A stretch of 64,000 nucleotides of DNA. Origin: Pontederia crassipes. Taxonomy: Eukaryota > Streptophyta > Magnoliopsida > Commelinales > Pontederiaceae. The stretch's first letter is position 1; each line of letters opens with the position of its first letter. The stretch lies in assembly GCA_030549335.1 (NCBI GenBank), contig CM060194.1:39449171-39513170 (forward strand). The letters are read 5' to 3'. The notes beneath the pieces were generated by a model, which searched no databases, had not been told where the DNA came from, and saw only the letters and a list, made by a program, of their open reading frames with translations. The position numbers and the translations under genes are program-made. Shown in pieces: positions 63,525 through 64,000 of this stretch.

Positions 63525-64000
63525 ACTACAAAAAAATTGCCATTTTCCGACGGTCACTTTCCGACGGATTGAAATCTGTCGCAATTTGCGACGAAAATAT
63601 TTTCGATAGTTACAACCGTCAAAAATGAAAATAATAAATTATGTAATTTATTATATTATTATTTTATTTTTTGACGATTAAGAACGTCAATATTTCTGAC
63701 AAATATCTATCCGTCGCAATTTTCGACGAAATTTTCGACGGTTACGACCGTCGAAAATGAAAATAATAAATTATGTAATTTATTTTATTATTATTTTATT
63801 TTTTGACGATTAGGAACGTCGATATTTTTGACGGATATCTATCCGCCGCAATTTCTGACCGTCGTGACCATAGGTAAATGTATAATAATATAGTATAAGG
63901 AGTATTTTATTAATATAATTAGTGACAGTCCGAACCGTCATAATTTCCGACAGTTCCGACTGTCGGTAATAATTAGCGATAGTTCAAATCGTCGATAAAA
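63525..64000. mobile_element. CACTA DNA transposon, end only
   Basis: CACTACAAAAAAA at 63525 is the signature terminus, in the Copia coding region. It is followed by subterminal motifs CGACGGT/ACCGTCG in both orientations, where the transposase of this family binds. A 132-bp subterminal tandem repeat starts at about 63609. The rest lies beyond the window. The base triplet AAC before it may be half of the 3-bp target duplication. Confidence 0.85.
63594..63862. repeat. 132-bp subterminal tandem repeat in the CACTA element
   Basis: GTTACAACCGTC at 63609 recurs as GTTACGACCGTC at 63741, and the AAAATGAAAATAATAAATTA and TTTTTGACGATTA parts recur with the same spacing. There are two units at about 90 percent identity by eye. 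Confidence 0.85.

Overview
This is nuclear DNA of a flowering plant. Evidence: two intron-containing plant genes with GT-AG introns, an Au-type SINE, Ty1/copia and Ty3/gypsy LTR elements, hAT-, Tourist-, CACTA- and MULE-like DNA transposons, and very AT-rich spacers full of TA and AAT microsatellites. The strongly GC-rich 5' ends of both genes would fit a monocot, but that is inference.

Only two host genes are supported, both on the + strand. The first (23525-31516, 17 exons, 1,523 residues) is a UPL4/UPL3-type HECT ubiquitin ligase with armadillo-type repeats, a C-terminal HECT domain and its catalytic cysteine. One of its introns is GC-AG, and its leader carries a 116-bp tandem duplication. 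The second (43019-48893, 1,933 residues in two coding exons) is a nuclear PWWP-domain protein of the plant PDP type. It has an RRM-like fold and an unusual C-terminal tail of about 20 repeats of 30-31 residues; the stop codon falls inside a repeat unit.

The rest is nested mobile DNA. Left flank (1-12720): a + strand Copia fossil, interrupted by a small TIR transposon (857-1343) and by non-autonomous LTR element A (2161-7807), and met at 10138 by related element B. Spacer 12721-23270: AT-rich, with three TIR elements lying against TA microsatellites (15479, 18626, 20797) and a ~600-bp tandem repeat. Between the genes (31517-42700): hAT-like elements and a TIR element (35706-42295) split by a gypsy fossil E (36090-41867), itself hit by an Au SINE and a TIR element. 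Right flank (49300-64000): hAT and Tourist-like MITEs, fold-back elements, then a minus-strand relative of the left Copia. That Copia is split by element C (56981-59598), by solo LTR D (59975-61212) and by a CACTA end at 63525.

The most interesting pattern is regulatory. In four separate LTR families (A, B, C, D) the U3 carries a family-specific array of short GC-rich palindromic repeats just upstream of a TATA box. Element C is also remarkable: its two 1.25-1.34-kb LTRs are separated by only 27 bp, which contain a tRNA-Asp primer-binding site and little else. No tRNA or rRNA gene, CRISPR array or unfamiliar multi-gene system was found.
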